Notes: generated by a model from the sequence alone, not told the origin. 64,000 nt of DNA from Cladocopium goreaui (GCA_947184155.2 CAMXCT020001750.1:1-64000); one strand, 5' to 3'. Shown: positions 43,494-56,128, counted from the first letter of the stretch. Translations and numbers: made by a program.

Positions 43494-44207
43494 CTGAATC
43501 CACCCGGAAAACCCATGGGAAAGTAGGGATTAAATGATTTAACTAACAAAACAATAACATAAAATAGCTGATGTTCATTGATTTTCCATGGTGTATCCCT
43601 CTAAATCCCATTGGTTTAGGATGATTCTTCCAATTACTATTTGAGAAATACACCATTTTCAGACATACCCGTATGGAAAATGTCTGCTTTGGTGAAGTGT
43701 CGACATATGTAGAAATATGGATCACTTTTTTTAGATCTGTTTCATAGTAAGGGAAACCTAAAATGACATGAAATGACATGTGTTTTTTTCAGAAAACATT
43801 AGTTTTACTCTATGAACACGGGATTCGTTGAAGTAAACCCTAACACAGATGGGAGAGTTCCACGGAAACGGTCTTTTGTCCCTGCAGAAAGCAAGATCTG
43901 AGATGCATCCCCTGTTCTTATGGACTAGCCCATCTACCATCAAGGTCTAAATGTGTCTTTTTTTGGCTTCAGTACTTGACACAATTTGAGGCACCAAAAT
44001 TCAAGGCCGAAGATTTTTTGTATCCAACAACTCATCACAATCATTATAGACGACATTGGACGACACTTTTTTTAATATCCAACATCTTTCAAACATCGGA
44101 TAGGAACAATTAGGACATTAGGAATGTGTCTGTTAAAACGATGCTTAAAAAATAAAAGCCAATTGGATGGTATTGGATAATCCTATTTTAGGGCAATAAC
44201 TTGACAG

Positions 44208-44330
44208 ACACCAACGCTGCTGTGTTTCTTTCGCGCGGATCACGTGATCGACCGCACTGCATGGCGCGGCTTCTTCGAGATTCCGGGGCTACGGTTGGTC
44301 AGAGCCCTGCGATTGACTCAATTGGACCGC
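44208..44330. CDS. Coding region, strand undecided
   Basis: Plus: 41 codons from ACTTGACAG to CGC/GTGAAA (RGFFEIPGLRLVRALRLTQL). Minus: a shorter exon from AATCGCAG to GCA/GTGCGG (ALTNRSPGISKKPRHA). Both have splice sites and coding third positions. Neighbours favour minus, exon length favours plus. Confidence 0.4.
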
Positions 44331-44812
44331 GTGAAACCTCAAAACCTAAGCAATATTAAACAATATTGAACATGAAACCCCATTTCAGTTGCAGCATATC
44401 CTCTTCCAAGCTCCTTTTTGCAGCGAAAGGATGAGATCAAAGATGAGATCAATGAGATCCAAGTGATGATATAGCAATCGAAACAGCCGGTCTCACAGAG
44501 GAACATGGGCTACAAATGGAAGTGGGTCCGATGCACAGCATTATGAACATTCAGCTAGCCCTTTCTTGCGAGTTAACATAGAACTGATCCAACATCTAGC
44601 GAAGGGATTCTGACGCCTCAAGAGGATGGAACAGGATGGCAGCACTTCTTTATAGCTGGATGGTGAATGATGTGAATGTGAAAGCGGTTGATCAAAGATT
44701 TTGCTTTCAAAAGGTGTAGTTTTACCTGCGAACTCAAGGAATGCAGATACACCATGATTTCATCCACAGGGAGTTCAACTATGACAACTGAAAAAACTGA
44801 AAAAACTGAAGA

Positions 44813-44923
44813 TAGCCTCTGGTAAACGTTTACATAACTATGGAAAGATCCACCATGTTTATGGGAAAACTCACTATTTCTATGGCCATGTTCAATAGCT
44901 TTTTGTATGTTTACCAGAGGGTA
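44813..44923. mobile_element. Family B element
   Basis: TAGCCTCTGGTAAACG opposite TGTTTACCAGAGGGTA. Confidence 0.85.
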
Positions 44924-45506
44924 TCTGAATCCAATCATAAACATGGTCGAGACATCGGCGACTTTTGAGCCCATTTGAAACCAGACCCATGGGGGAATTT
45001 CCGATGATCGCTGGTGTGACCACGCATGTTGCTCCAAAATGGCCCGCTCCAACCGCTCAACCGGACGGTGACGACCACCAAACGTCGTCACAATTTCAGC
45101 TTCTCACGGCGACAGCAAGGCAGCAGTCTTTGGGATCCAGTCAAGGTGGCTGGTGTTCTTTGGAGTTGTGAGTTCAGTATGCATGCGGATCAGTATGGAT
45201 CAGTATGGAATTAAGGATAAGAACAAAACCTCAGGATGAAATTTGGGAGGTCAAACTCCCTATGTTGGAAGATGTTGGAATCCAGGGCCCACTCAATATA
45301 TTCCAACAGTTGGACATGTGACATGTTTGAACCGTGAATATGAACAGTGAATATCATACAAGGGGAAGGTGGAGGCCCTCTACTTATAAGTCGCTTTATC
45401 ATTCCACTAACAAGCTCGACTTTTTTCTACCACAAACATCCACAGCTATTGGAATTCCAAGCCAACTTAGCTAACTGGGGGATACTAGGGGGGACCACCG
45501 TGTAGC

Positions 45507-45574
45507 TTGATGCTCCTTGTAGCTGCCGACGTGTCACCGGATGTGAGCAGATCATTCAGGTCGTGCCATGGTAT
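45507..45574 (-). CDS. Candidate exon ending at a D-like element
   Basis: IPWHDLNDLLTSGDTSAATR, then SIK, acceptor GCACAAAG. The GC donor ATCAA/GCTACACGG is the terminal repeat of a reversed D-like element (45357-45506). Just upstream, 45589-45640 forms an 18-bp hairpin (ATTGAGTACCCCTTAGCC) with a 16-nt loop. Confidence 0.45.
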
Positions 45575-45835
45575 CTTTGTGCCAAGTCATTGAGTACCCC
45601 TTAGCCGCCTTAGCCACTGGGTGGCTAAGGGGTACTCAATGGACAGATCTTAACCAGTCAAGTCAGGTCATTAAACATATTATCAAATTGAAAGTGGAAT
45701 TGCGTACGCAATCAAACTCTAATATCAAGAAGATGGTTCATAAGGTTAATACATTGTTTGATGGTTGACGTGTTTGCAATGCATTGATTTGCAGCAGGCC
45801 ATTTTTCACATAACACTGATTCCCGACATGTTTAT

Positions 45836-45940
45836 CTGGTTGGTGGTTGACCTACCCCTCTGAAAAATATGAAAGTCAGTTGGGCTTATTGTTCCCAATA
45901 TATTGAACAACATAAAATCATGTTCCAAACCACCAAGCAG
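45836..45940 (+). mobile_element. Family A element, target duplication TTAT
   Basis: TTAT on both sides. The right end is mutated to CCACCAAGCAG. Confidence 0.85.
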
Positions 45941-46030
45941 TTATATATATATATACTAACTCAAAAACCAGGATGATATGGACCAATTCTTGTGCACTGT
46001 TATATAATGTTATATATATATAAATATATA

Positions 46031-46108
46031 CAATGTGAGGCCCCCAAGATAGCTAAGTTGGTGAACATAACTCCAATAACTATGGTTTATGGTACGCCTC
46101 ACATTGTA
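46031..46108 (+). mobile_element. Family D element with internal deletion
   Basis: CAATGTGAGGCCCCC, then GATAGCTAAGTTGGT to ATGGTTTATGGTACG, then straight to CCTCACATTG. The second half of the core is missing. Confidence 0.8.
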
Positions 46109-46111
46109 TGA

Positions 46112-46443
46112 TTGTCATTGCAACCCCTGGCAACCAACAAAAGTCCCTCACACCTCGATGACAGATTTGTGGCCATTCCCGGGGCATTTTTTCGCAGCGG
46201 ACAGCAGGCGGACAGCGAGACTGAGATGAATTACATCCACCAGTTGCGGCGTTGGACGATGTGGTCCTGGTTCCATCTTCTCTACGGAAATAATTACCAA
46301 ACCCCTGTTGGCTTCTTGATGAAGCCACCAAACATAGTGATACATGACGATGACTATACATGGCGACGCAATTTTTTTGTACCCCTGCCATTGGACCATG
46401 TCACAGCACGGTCCCAGTTCTGGGACCTTTACACCAGCTGGTA
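46112..46443 (+). CDS. Possible plus-strand coding region, unrecognised
   Basis: A 110-codon frame without ATG at its start, including DDRFVAIPGAFFRSGQQADS and QLRRWTMWSWFHLLYG. Third positions in the first 160 bp are G/C-rich. Minus-strand frames (103 and 83 codons) also stay open, one with a donor ATCGAG/GTGTGA, so the strand is uncertain. Confidence 0.35.
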
Positions 46444-46601
46444 GCTTCGGGTTGGGGTTAACCCCTCTGGAAAATATACAGCGAATCTGGGGCTTGAAAA
46501 ATGACTTTGGAATAGTTTGGACATCTTCGAAGAGCTATACACTGCCATCATCTGCCATCGTTGGACTCAAAAATCGTGGCACCTTGATCACTCCACAGTT
46601 T

Positions 46602-46709
46602 TACCCTCTGGTAAACTAACATAGCTATGGAAAATCACCATTTTTAATGGGAAGAACAACTATTTCTATGTCCATTTTAAATAGCTATGTCGCAAATTAC
46701 CAGAGGGTA
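46602..46709. mobile_element. Family B element
   Basis: Complete and near consensus: TACCCTCTGGTAAACTAAC to AAATTACCAGAGGGTA. Confidence 0.9.
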
Positions 46710-47959
46710 AGTCATAAAAAAATATAAAAAACAGATTCAGATACTTCAACACAAAAATGCTTCATCCAATGTCAGTGGTGAACCAATCACTTCACAGTGT
46801 TATTTCTAGATCCTGATTAGTTGATGATTAGTTGATGATGAGTTGGGGGATTCTACGCTTCCCAATCCACAGTTGTCATCCGATCCTGCTGCACTCAGGA
46901 GGACCATCCCCACAAGACCGTAACTAACGGTGATCGGATCGGTGTCTTTTCAGCGGCTTCATGTTAGGAATCATCATTAAATAACCAAATAACTAGTGAT
47001 GAAATTAACCAACAAATATGGCTATTTAATGGTTATTTAATGGTTAATAATGGTTATTATTGTTATGGTTATTATTTCATCATTAAATAAGTAAACCCAA
47101 GAAATAAGCCAAAACTAAATTAGCTAAATTATATTTAATAAACCCAATATATAAACCCAATAAATAACCCAAAATTAAACTATGTTGAGAAAATATGGTC
47201 ATGTGGTGCCAATAACCCGGCAATGAACCCAAATCGGGGAACACACATACCTGGTTGGTGGAAATATGGCAACAGTGATCGGTCGCACATGTTGGTACAT
47301 CACTGTCGATTATATCCCGTTTTCATTATCAAAATCCCACTGTGGATAAATGACACCACATGGTTTCGACCAAAATGGCAATTGAATCTAATCTTGTGAT
47401 AATTTCACAGTTTGCTATGGACAATTGCCCACTTAGTTTGATGATTTACCCATGAACAAAATACAGCAAATAGGTACTGATGAGTATTAAGTTAACTGTG
47501 ACCAGATGGTACTACGCACGTGGAGTCTCATGTTTTTCATATATCCACTACTCAATCACTCAGCCTCCTGCGCGCCACTACAGCCATTCCGGCCAACATG
47601 GACGTGACTTCGCGCTGTCTCCAAATAAAGGAATGTGCTGTCACTGTAGCAGACACGTGGAAAATAGAGCCCCAAAAACAATCAAAAACAACTGATGAGT
47701 ACTCTCATTTGACCTAACCTGGCAGATTCTTCAACATTGAATTCAATTAATAAAGTAAACTGATCTCAGGTTCAACATGCTTCAAACATCCCCTGCTGAA
47801 TTTCACTGGTGACCTAAGTCACCCCATATAGAGGTACCTGGGCTCCACTATAAGGGTACAATCTGCAGCTATATTGGTCGAATTCTTCTGTTGAAGCCGC
47901 CAAGCAAACCCTGATTTCAACCATGATTTCTCTATGTTCACTAGTTGGGCACACAGCCA

Positions 47960-48114
47960 CATGAGCCATGGTCAATACTCACTATATGGTTGATGGTCAT
48001 CCCATCCATAATAAGGATCCAAAAATAATGGTTATTATAAATCCCTATGAACCATTGGATGACTAGCCCCGTTTTTAATGGTTATTAACCATGAGTATTG
48101 ACCATAGCTCACAT
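47960..48114. mobile_element. Family F inverted-repeat element
   Basis: CATGAGCCATGGTCAATACTCA is mirrored by TGAGTATTGACCATAGCTCACATG. The only copy of this type noticed. The rest of 46.8-48.3 kb is AT-rich without clear exons. Confidence 0.75.
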
Positions 48115-48352
48115 GTTTATTGCCAAAGAGCTCCGATGTTTCAAGTGTTTGGTGCTCAAAGTTCCCCTGGGAGGCTTGTTGACGCCCAACTCTTGTTACT
48201 TGATCCCGCGAAAAGAACCTCCAGAAAAATGCGAAAAACCATCATAATATATGCTTAAACCACCACCATACAATGGTTAAAGCGCCACATTTCGCCAAAT
48301 TATCAAATTTCGCCATAGTTTTCTACTTCTGACTTCCCCATGTTTCGCCAAC

Positions 48353-48449
48353 CGTGCCATGTTGCCTTGTGCCGGCCGCCTCAGCACCCCACAGCTGAGG
48401 CTCACATTGACATCTCGCACCATGAGAGGCGCGCCTACGGGTGCGGAAT
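48353..48449 (-). CDS. Exon phase-linked to 48769-48809, unknown protein
   Basis: SAPVGAPLMVRDVNVSLSCG, then VLRRPAQGNMA, between CATATAG and CACG/GTTGGC. V-R-D-V-N-V-S-L-x-x-G resembles the start of an ABC ATPase domain, but the following Walker A is absent, so I do not call it one. Confidence 0.55.
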
Positions 48450-48768
48450 CTATATGGTACCTAGTTGCGTTTAGGATGAGGGCCATCTAGAAACGGGCCA
48501 TGTTCCATACTTTTTACTGGAGGGTATATCCCATTAATTCATCAATATTATCATAAAATATCCGTCATATCCCAGGATATCCCCATTTTTTATGGATCTG
48601 TTTACGAAATGGTAAACCAATTGTTTGCCATGGAAAATCACCATTTTTAATGGGAAAACTCACTATAAATGGCAATTTTCAATTACCCGTATTCTTAACT
48701 TTTGGCTATTGCAATTATCCGTTCTTCATCCCACGATCCCCCCGAGAGATTCCGAGAGTTTCTCACAC

Positions 48769-48809
48769 CTCTCTTAAGCGGTGGCCAGGGAGATATGCGC
48801 CAGATGAAC
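48769..48809 (-). CDS. Short exon with strong splice sites
   Basis: TTTTTTTTCAG acceptor and AGAG/GTGTGAG donor around 41 nt: FIWRISPWPPLKR. The leftover base G plus AT of the next exon (48449) makes Asp and keeps frame. A plus-strand frame (RFREFLTPLLSGGQGDM) is open but has weaker signals. Confidence 0.55.
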
Positions 48810-49356
48810 CTGAAAAAAAATCCGCCAGTTGAGGCCGGGGAAGCCAACTAAGTGAATTGGGGATCCAACAATGGACGAAAGACATGACATTGTTTGATGT
48901 ATATATATATATATATTTATTCTATTTTTTTGATATTTCTTATATATATATATATATGCAACTATTCAAAATTATTGACAATATTGGGAAAAAAGGAGTC
49001 GCATAGTTTGGGATACCTGTTTCAGAAACGCAAAAAAACCATCCATAACAATAACCAACTGTGATACTAAGTTCCATGTCTACCCACATGAAGCGTTTGG
49101 TCAATGGAGAAGGGTTGTCGGAGGGTTCTCAATCCCACTCTCTCAAAACATGGTAGAAGACTCCACACTTTCGGATTTGCTACAGGTTTCTATTGAAACC
49201 ATGGCCCATGGCCCATAGAAATAGTTGGTTTACCTATTCAAGATGGTGATTTTCCAGTTTGCGATGCTAGTTTATGTTAGTTAGAGGGTAAATGATTTTA
49301 CTATGTGCCACTTTCATATGACCAGCCACCAACCGCCCCCGGTTGCTTCAGGCTAC

Positions 49357-49416
49357 ACACAGTTGATCGCCGCAGCTCATCTTGAAGGGCTCCTTTGGCA
49401 ATGCCATGAGTTTCTC
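49357..49416 (-). CDS. Candidate exon, strand not certain
   Basis: Minus: EKLMALPKEPFKMSCGDQLC between CTCTGAG and TGT/GTAGCC. Plus alternative over 49353-49460: YTQLIAAAHLEGLLWQCHEF with TTGCTTCAG and GCTG/GTGAAA. The two are of similar quality. Confidence 0.35.
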
Positions 49417-49419
49417 CTC

Positions 49420-51420
49420 AGAGCGGCTCCAAACACATCGACGACGTCGGCTGGTGAAAACACATCCGCAAACAATAAAGAGAAGGTTTCATTGTGGTAC
49501 TTGAACATGGGATGTTTTTTAGTTTACCCTTAGAATTCTATGCAATTCTATGCAATTCTCTTATATTTCTAGGAACAAACATGATAAATTAGATATGAAA
49601 AACCGTACATTTAGAGCTACCCCATAGTCTTTGACACCCCCCAATTAACACGCTGTTCCGAAGCTTCGGGTTTCTCAGATCCGAGGTGCAAAGGAGTCGT
49701 CAGTGGCAAAAATGAAGGCCAAAACGCGATTCACATAAGTCACCTCAGGGGATATATTGGGTGGATCCCTCTGTCAATGGATTGGTTTAAGGGAAAATCT
49801 ACAGGAAACCATGGTTTTTACCATCCAATTCTATGACTCTGGTAAACGTTTAAAGTTTACAGTTTCCTATTGATGGCCATAGAAAGGTACTTGATTTACT
49901 GATTATGGTGATTTTCCATAAGTCACCTCAGGGGAACTGGGGAAATCATGGTAATATAATGGGAATATCATGAGAATATACTTCTGGACAATGGGAGGCT
50001 CATGGAATATTGGAGAAATATACTGGAATATTGGTGATATCACCTCAAATGTGCCATGAAATTTCATCGGACATTACCATCAAAACATTGGAATTATATA
50101 AATCAATATACAGTATATATATATAAATACAGTATATATAAAGGGGATTTTTTGGGGTATAATGCGGATATAATGAAGGTATCATGGGACATGTAACCCA
50201 ACAATCTGATTTTCTTGGATGTGAGAATGGGGTATACACCCAAATGGCCATTCTAATGGAAGACATCATTATTAACGAATAGATTTAGGGGCACACAAAT
50301 TTCCGACAAAGTCACATGACAAAACATCATCAGTTCTCCGATTTTGGTATTAAGAACCACGTACTAACCATTAATGATTTGTTATCACCAGTAATAGTTA
50401 AGCATAATATTGGTTATTACCAAAAATTGTTAAATCACCAAAATAATACTACATAAACATAATAATATATAATAATGAATATTAAAAAAAACAGTATTTT
50501 CATGATTTGCCAAATAACCATTATTTTTATGATAATCATTTGCCAAATAAACATTATTAAATATCCATTATTTGCCAAATTGTTTCACTATAATCAGTAA
50601 CAATTGTACTATCACCAATAACCAATAGTAACATTTGCACTATTTAATGATTATAAATGGTTATGAATATCATACTAATAACCATTTAAACCAAATTAAA
50701 AACCATTTATTGTAATGATTATAATTATTATCATCACCAATAACCAATAGTTACTGCCAAAAGTTGGACTATGGGCAGCTCTCAAAATCCTGGTGCTCAT
50801 TGAACCAAATCTTGCCCTGTAAGGCCCTGCAACACAAAGATGTTGGCTATACTGCTACCAAGATTGTCCTAAAGATAGTACTTATAATATCTTATAATCC
50901 CAAAATATACTAGAAAATAATGATAACCCAGTTGTCGTTTCATGGTTTCAAATGGGTCAGTTTTAAACAAAACCTGTTTCATCAGCCAAGTTTTGGCCTA
51001 AAAAATCCAATGGATGCATGGAACCAAAACTCCGATTTTCAATTTCAGAATTAGGCAAGTAGCACACTGATTACAAATAAAGAAAACTAAAATCACTTAA
51101 AACTTACTGTAAACAATTCAGTTGCATTGCCAATCACACTCAATTGTCAATTGCAAATTTGGACTTGCAGTTTGTTCATGATGGTATAGCAATGTTTCCA
51201 AGATGGTATAGATGAGGTTTTTTCATGAGTTCTCCGCAATTTCCAGGCTTCCAACTTGTCTATCCCTTGTTCGTTGCTTCATCATAATCATGTGTCCATT
51301 CATCACAGAATATCCGACCCCATAATACCAATGATGGTCGACAATTAAATATTCATGGTTGGTGAAACTCTCATGGAACAATATCCACAATATCCCATTA
51401 TATATACTTACCCTCAAAAG
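49420..51420. other. 2 kb without a supported exon
   Basis: Contains a decayed B element (49835-49920), AT runs at 50110-50140 and a very AT-rich stretch (50380-50760) of ATTAACCA / AATAACCAATAG words. One more B relic lies just before it, at about 49190-49291. Confidence 0.5.
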
Positions 51421-51479
51421 TTACCCTCTGGCTATTTGACATAGCTATGGACAATCACCATTCAATTCAAAAGTCTGGA

Positions 51480-52890
51480 TGAAGGGTTTTCTACCTTCTC
51501 AATGGTATGTGCCTGTCTCAACCCTCCTCCCTGTATCAAAGGTGCTTTCTTTTTCCCCTCCTCAAAGGTCCTGGTTTCCCAGCCGTATTCCTGGAAAATT
51601 TTCCCATATTCGAAGGATTTCTCAGGGCCAAGTGTTTTCCCACAGTGAAGGGTCGCGCTCAAGGCTGCAAAAAAAAAAACTAAAATCCCGGAGACAAACC
51701 CATACCCCGGGGAAGAACACTTGCCACCGAACATTGCAAATATGCATAAAACATGCTATGTGTTTTTCTCAATGGTATGTGCCCGTCTTAATTTTTTATT
51801 TTATTTTATTTTATTTTTTTCTCCCCGGAGGTCCCGGAGAGGAACCCTTGGAATTTCTTCCCCCGGAGGTCCCGTAGAGGAACCCTTGAAACCCTTTTGC
51901 TCGTTTTTTTCTCTTCGTCGTCTTTCGTCGTCCGTCGTGTTTCAATGGGGATACTTGAGACAGACACTTGACCTGAGCAAGACCACAAACGAGAAAGTAC
52001 CTTGGCGCAGACCTTCGATCAATGGGTAAATCATCATAAATCATCTATTTTTATGAGCCATGCTTCCATATAAGCAACCAGAGGGCAAATCCCAATCATC
52101 AGTTATCGAAGGAAGTTTAGAAGTCAAACTTCCGACAATATGGACAGATGGAAGAGCAGAGGTGGGAAGAATCAGGCAGGAGAAAAGAAAAAAGAGAAGA
52201 TCAGAGAAGAGAAAGAGTGAGAAGAAAGAAGATGCAGGTGCGCGAAAAGGTAGGAAAGTCGCGATTCACTGTGTTTTTCCAATGGTTTGTGGCTCCGCGG
52301 GGTCGAAAAGTAGGCTCGCTAAAGCGGTGGGTGCGGAGCCATCTGGCCAGATGAGAGATGAAAAATTGTACGCCGTTGTGGCGCGAAGCGCGTTTCCAAG
52401 TCAAAATATTAAAAAATATTAAAAACATCACATGCTCGGACCACGCGAGGGATTCTGCACCTTGCCAAAAGTGAGAAAACAGTTTTGTAGTATTTCCAAA
52501 AACGATGGTAAGCATGGGACATTTGAAGAGGATCTGGAAAGATGTATTTCACGTGGCAAGCGCGGTACAAAGACATGTTCATCAGAGATGTTAGGAGGTT
52601 ACGGCGCTGATTTCCTGAAAAGGGTTGCATTTTGGAGCATCAGATCTTCAGGTTTGCTGAGATGATTTTGCGTGACAGGTGCAGCACTCCGTATGACCTG
52701 GCATCACTTTTTCGTGGCAGGCGCGGTACTTTAGACAGGTGGAGTGGAAAAATTGCAAAACGCATTGGTAGGAGGCCGTCAGCTCTGCACTCAACTTTCC
52801 ATTATTGAAGGAAGCCTCGCAGAATTGCTTCGTTTCTGATGTTGCCAACTTCGAACATTGAGGAAGCCTTGCAGGATTGCTTCGTTTTCA
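51480..52890 (+). mobile_element. Long composite dispersed repeat
   Basis: A 1.4-kb stretch whose composition and broken frames differ from the flanks: CCCGGAGGTCCCG repeated near 51830-51875, a Lys/Arg/Glu-rich part (about 52160-52250), then KVGKSRFTVFFQWFVAP, EKLYAVVARSAFPSQN, DRCSTPYDLASLFRG and [13 protein letters not shown] in several frames. I recall these peptides as recurring in predicted Symbiodinium proteins, which suggests a genome-wide repeat rather than a gene. It ends in two copies of GAAGCCTBGCAGRATTGCTT before a GACA/GATA tract. Confidence 0.55.
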
Positions 52891-52894
52891 AGAT

Positions 52895-52901
52895 TGCAGA
52901 T

Positions 52902-52932
<31 letters not shown>

Positions 52933-53116
52933 TAGATATATAGATAGATAGGTAGATAGAAAGATAGAAAGATAGAAAGATTAGTTAGATAGATAGATAG
53001 ATAGATGGATAGATAGATAGATGGATGGATGGATAGATAGATAGATAGAAAGATATATAGATAGGTAGGTCGATAGATAGATAGACAGATTGATAGATAG
53101 ATAGATAGACAGACAG

Positions 53117-53147
<31 letters not shown>

Positions 53148-53150
53148 GAT

Positions 53151-53185
<35 letters not shown>

Positions 53186-53205
53186 AATATAGAAATATAG
53201 ATAGA
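52895..53205. repeat. GACA/GATA microsatellite
   Basis: About 75 tetranucleotide units following directly on the dispersed repeat. Confidence 0.95.
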
Positions 53206-53207
53206 TA

Positions 53208-53330
53208 AACAACTACAACTACAACTACAACTACGCTACACTACTGCTACAACTACAAATATACCACGCTACTTTACACTACACTAATTACATCTAATTA
53301 CAGTACGCTACACAAATTGCACAACAACAG

Positions 53331-53362
<32 letters not shown>

Positions 53363-53630
53363 ACTACTACTACTACCACCACCACAGCTACAACTACAAT
53401 TACAACTACTACCACAGCTACAACTACAATTGCAACTACACAACATTACACTACACTACACGAATTGCACTGCTATATACTACAAATACAAGTACAAATA
53501 CGACTACACTACATTGCACAACACTACACTAATTACATTACATTACGCTACAAATCGCTACAACATACTACAACTACCACTGCAACTGCAACTACAACTG
53601 CATTGCACCACACTACATCCAGCAGTTGTG
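53208..53630. repeat. ACAACT / AACTAC simple repeat region
   Basis: Imperfect AAC, TAC and CTAC triplet and hexamer repeats. Thr/Asn/Tyr-rich ORFs across it are artefacts. Confidence 0.9.
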
Positions 53631-54252
53631 ATGAGGTGACCACTGCAACCATTTCAAAAAGCACAACTCCAACCACCTTCGGGTCCATCAGTGGATTCGC
53701 TCTGCCATCCGTGATTCACAACAACCAAGCTCTCCTATAGGTGTTCTATTTTTGAAACTTCCGCCACCGCCTTGTGCGGTACTACTGGTACACATTTTTA
53801 GAAACCCCCATATATATATATATAGATACTTAATACACATTACATTATACATATCCAATCATCAGTTATATCCAACAAAACATCTATAAAGACTAGTTTA
53901 ATCCCCATGGTGGTAAATCCCATGGCATATCCCATGGCATATCCCAAGAGGGCCAGTCAAAACTGGTACCCAAACGGTACCCCGAAAATATGTTGGTTCA
54001 TAGATGTTTATTCCACCAGTCATATAGTACTGATAGGTTCTGACCCATTCCAATATCATATTATATACATTGAAATACATTGAAGCCTTTGCCATGGCAC
54101 GGATTCCGCCTGCTCGCCTGGCTTGACCATCCGAATGGCAGCCTGACGGCAAACCACTGGGGAAAACCATTGAACCAACACATATCAAGTGACTTTTGAA
54201 TAGGGAAATCATGGAAATCATATGTGTTTAACCAAAGTCAAAACATGATGAG

Positions 54253-54360
54253 CTGGTTGGTGGTATACCTACCCCTCTGAAAAATATGAGTTCGTCAATG
54301 GGAAGGATTATATCCCATATATGAAATGGAAAATAAAACATGTTTGAAACCACCAATCAG
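54253..54360 (+). mobile_element. Family A element in a duplicated context
   Basis: The 30 bp to its left, including AACCAAAGTCAAAACATGAT, recur at 55791-55816 before a truncated A left end. Confidence 0.85.
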
Positions 54361-54455
54361 AAAGTGACTTTTGAAAAGTTTTTGAAGATGTTGGAGGTTT
54401 TTTTGTCGAATTTAACAGATAATGATTACAGTGATATGATTTGACGGATACCATC

Positions 54456-54488
<33 letters not shown>

Positions 54489-54655
54489 TATACACGTATA
54501 TATATATATATATACACGTATATATATACGTGTATATATATATATTATATTGAAGTTATTTGATGCAATAGTGTATTATGGTGTATTTACATAATTTTTG
54601 CAGTATGACTCGGCAATTCATTTGTGCACAAACCACGCAAAAAATATGGTCCAAC

Positions 54656-54716
54656 CAGCGGTAGGTCAATTTCGTTGAAAACACGGGGCAGGTGCGGTGC
54701 CATCGCCTTGAAATTC
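54656..54716 (-). CDS. Exon with good splice sites, unknown protein
   Basis: CATTTCTCAG acceptor, CCGCTG/GTTGGA donor. NFKAMAPHLPRVFNEIDLPL with G/C-rich third positions. Confidence 0.55.
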
Positions 54717-54748
54717 CTGAGAAATGATTTGAGACGGTGCCCCATACT

Positions 54749-54908
54749 ATCAATGGCCATTCCAGGATCCGATAAAAATTGGAGGTACCTACCATATATA
54801 AGGCCGACTTAAAAAAGGCCTATGTTTGCGGGAATATCCCCAGAGAATATGGCCTCACATATGGTACTAACGTACCTCCATTTTAGGATCCTGAAATTCC
54901 CATTGATA
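54749..54908 (-). mobile_element. Family E element, reverse orientation
   Basis: ATCAATGGCCATTCCAGGATCC opposite GGATCCTGAAATTCCCATTGAT. The centre is the complement of the copy at 39681. Confidence 0.85.
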
Positions 54909-55096
54909 GTACTTAGTTAAGTTCGTAAGTACGAGTAGGATAAGTATCTTTTGCGGTAGATATGTCTATAGTGCATTGGGTGAAACCAAATTATATAGGG
55001 TGGCACCACCTCCTAGAAATAGTTCTTGCAGCACTCTGGCAGGTATTTCTTTTTTTGGGGGTCGATTCCTACGACCTGGTATGACTGAATATGAAT

Positions 55097-55217
55097 CTGG
55101 TTGGTCGTTTCAACCCAACCCCTCTGAAAAATGATGGACCGAATCTTCAGTTGGGATGATGAAATTCCCAATATATGGAAAGTCATAAAACAAATCATGT
55201 TCCAAACCACCAACCAG
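55097..55217 (+). mobile_element. Family A element
   Basis: CTGGTTGGTCGTTTCAACC to AAACCACCAACCAG. No matching 4-bp flanks. Confidence 0.85.
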
Positions 55218-55867
55218 TGGTATATATACGTCTAAAATAAGATCTTGGTTTCGATGACATTGTGAGTTTCGTGAGGAATGAGGCAAAAAAGGGACTTGGG
55301 GAACCTAAGATCACCAGGCTTATCCCAATCTCATATTTCTGACCATCATAACCACTTTGCTTCTGTAAATCCTTTGCTTTTGATGAAATCCTTCTTTGAA
55401 CAAATCTGCATCTTAAGTTCTTGAAGCGTTCCCAAGCATCTAGTGACTAGTTCGTGGTTGTTGAACCCAAAAAAACATCTTCCAGATGTTAACTCTGGAG
55501 AATCTCAACTCATCTCCCCCAGCGGTACCTGCAAGTCATCTTTTGTGACATCCCCATACCTGCGGATGACCAGAAAACGATCCGCGTCCATCGGCGCGTT
55601 AGGGGGATGATCAAATGATCGTTTCACCAAACGGGAAATCCCAGAGGGAAATCTGTGGGGCCAGCGAAATCCGGTTATCACCAGTTGAAAACGGTGGTAA
55701 ACATGGTAAACATCCCATGATTTTCTTGGGCTTTAAACCATCCCATCCAAGGTGGTTTAACCAGGATTTCACAACCACAAAAACCGTATGTTTAACCAAA
55801 GTCAAAACATGATGAGCTGGTTAGTGGTTGAGACCTACACGTCTGAAAAAATGAAGATGAACCAGTG

Positions 55868-55982
55868 CTGGTTGGTGGTGCAATAACCATCTTGAAAAAT
55901 GATGGAGTTCGTCAATGGGAAGGATGACATCCCATATAATATATGAAATGGAAAATAAAAAAAGTTCCAAACCACCAACCAG
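55868..55982 (+). mobile_element. Family A element next to a truncated copy
   Basis: Complete copy. The fragment at 55817-55865 has only a left end (CTGGTTAGTGGTTGAG). A family G copy with GCGAAATCCGGTTATC and GGATTTCACAACCAC lies just before, at 55666-55786. Confidence 0.85.
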
Positions 55983-56128
55983 ATGATGAGTTGATATGAG
56001 TTGTCATAATTCATAAGTAATGAAGGTAGGCTTAAGTGTAGTGAAACTATGCTTGGATGGTGGCTGTTTGGCCTGATGTGCACACCTCAAGTTGTACAAG
56101 GCCAGCAGATCTTGGAACTTCTTGAAGT

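Noticed and set aside
52985-53212. Tyr/Leu/Ser/Ile ORF (SIYLSIYLS)
   Set aside because: GATA microsatellite translated on the minus strand.
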